A stretch of 6,797 nt of DNA from Bacteroidales bacterium UBA1064 (lineage in GTDB: Bacteria; Bacteroidota; Bacteroidia; Bacteroidales; Tenuifilaceae): NCBI GenBank assembly GCA_002316235.1, contig DCDD01000019.1, forward strand, positions 1 to 6,797. The letters run 5' to 3'. Position 1 is the first letter of the stretch. Every line of letters begins with the position of its first letter. This document shows, one piece after another, positions 6,486-6,797 of this stretch. A program made the translations under genes and the position numbers. The notes beneath the pieces were generated by a model. That model worked only from the letters and a program-made list of their open reading frames with translations, made no database searches and was not told where the DNA came from.

Positions 6486-6797
6486 TTAAACATGGTAGTG
6501 GTGGACATGCAAGCCAATGCCCTCCAGCTTCGCTCATTCTGAAGTCTGCTCGGGCAGCCATCGAATGGCTAAGCCGCCGCTCAATGTAGGCTGCTACCTC
6601 GGGGGTGAGCACCACCGCATGTGGCTTTGTCCGCCTGCGATCCTCGGCCTTGTGCCGGGCTAACCCATACCGGTAAACGCCATTGCGCCCGTCTGCGTTA
6701 CGCTTAATTTTCCGGGTAACGGTGCTCTTGTCAACCCCAACGACCATGGCTATCTCAATTTTTTTTGTACCCGGATCCCAACATCTGCGAAATAGTG
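6486..6797 (-). pseudogene. Remnant of an IS30-family transposase (N-terminal region, frameshifted and truncated)
   Basis: The DNA-binding N-terminal part of an IS30-type transposase can be read in three successive frames. From the window edge, TISQMLGSGYKK (6796-6761) gives the usual IS30 first helix. After a run of eight A on this strand (6766-6759) the frame moves by one base to IEIAMVVGVDKSTVTRKIKRN, the helix-turn-helix, and then through RNGVYRYGLARHKAE to YIERRL near 6570. A second one-base shift near 6570-6566 leads to RWLPEQTSE, matching the family's WSPEQI, then a TGA stop (6536-6534), then AKLEGIGLHV. Similarity fades at about 6490, before the SHETIY segment is clear. The DDE catalytic domain should follow to the left, but panC upstream sequence lies there instead. 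No terminal inverted repeat is recognised. The copy cannot make active transposase. Its 5' end lies beyond the window. Confidence 0.8.

Noticed and set aside
6448..6489. Plus-strand 13-codon frame (ATG to TAA) preceded by TACCTTAA, resembling a promoter and the start of a divergent gene
   Set aside because: It is too short, resembles no known gene start, and the promoter match is incomplete. It could be the stub of a lost divergent gene, but nothing in the sequence shows that.

Overview
The window looks like chromosomal DNA of a Bacteroidota species, probably of the order Bacteroidales. The evidence is moderate GC, AT-rich spacers without clear Shine-Dalgarno sequences, a TAnnTTTG-type promoter element, and protein sequences that read like Bacteroidetes homologues. 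Every recognisable gene is on the minus strand, so transcription runs from right to left. The assignment rests on sequence style and recalled family features, not on a search.

Layout in the direction of transcription. (1) Positions 6486-6797 hold the decayed N-terminal part of an IS30-family transposase. It is cut by the right window edge, carries two one-base frameshifts and an in-frame stop, and its catalytic half is missing. (2) Positions 6284 to 4028 hold a tight gene set: panC (pantothenate synthetase), panD (aspartate 1-decarboxylase, 2 bases later) and a multi-pass membrane protein of the YbhN/UPF0104 family that appears to use a TTG start 17 bases after panD. A weak hairpin followed by a T-run at about 3978-3938 may end this transcript. 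(3) Positions 3786 to 3310 hold a stand-alone cytidylyltransferase-fold protein resembling the RfaE/HldE C-terminal domain. Its HxGH motif reads HPGT, and a TATGTTTG promoter element lies about 55 bases upstream. (4) After a 198-base spacer with small palindromes come radA (3111-1714), an FAD-dependent oxidoreductase (1687-416) and the start of an oligopeptide-type ABC transporter ATPase (from 416, running off the left edge). The last two overlap by one base (TAATG).

Functionally, PanD makes beta-alanine from aspartate and PanC joins it to pantoate, so these two genes supply pantothenate for coenzyme A. RadA acts in recombinational DNA repair. The FAD protein and the ABC ATPase are probably co-translated, but no shared pathway is evident. 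I see no tRNA, rRNA, CRISPR array or complete mobile element. I also see no convincing new multi-gene system. The points most worth checking are the altered active-site motif in the nucleotidyltransferase and the degraded IS30 copy beside the panC upstream region.
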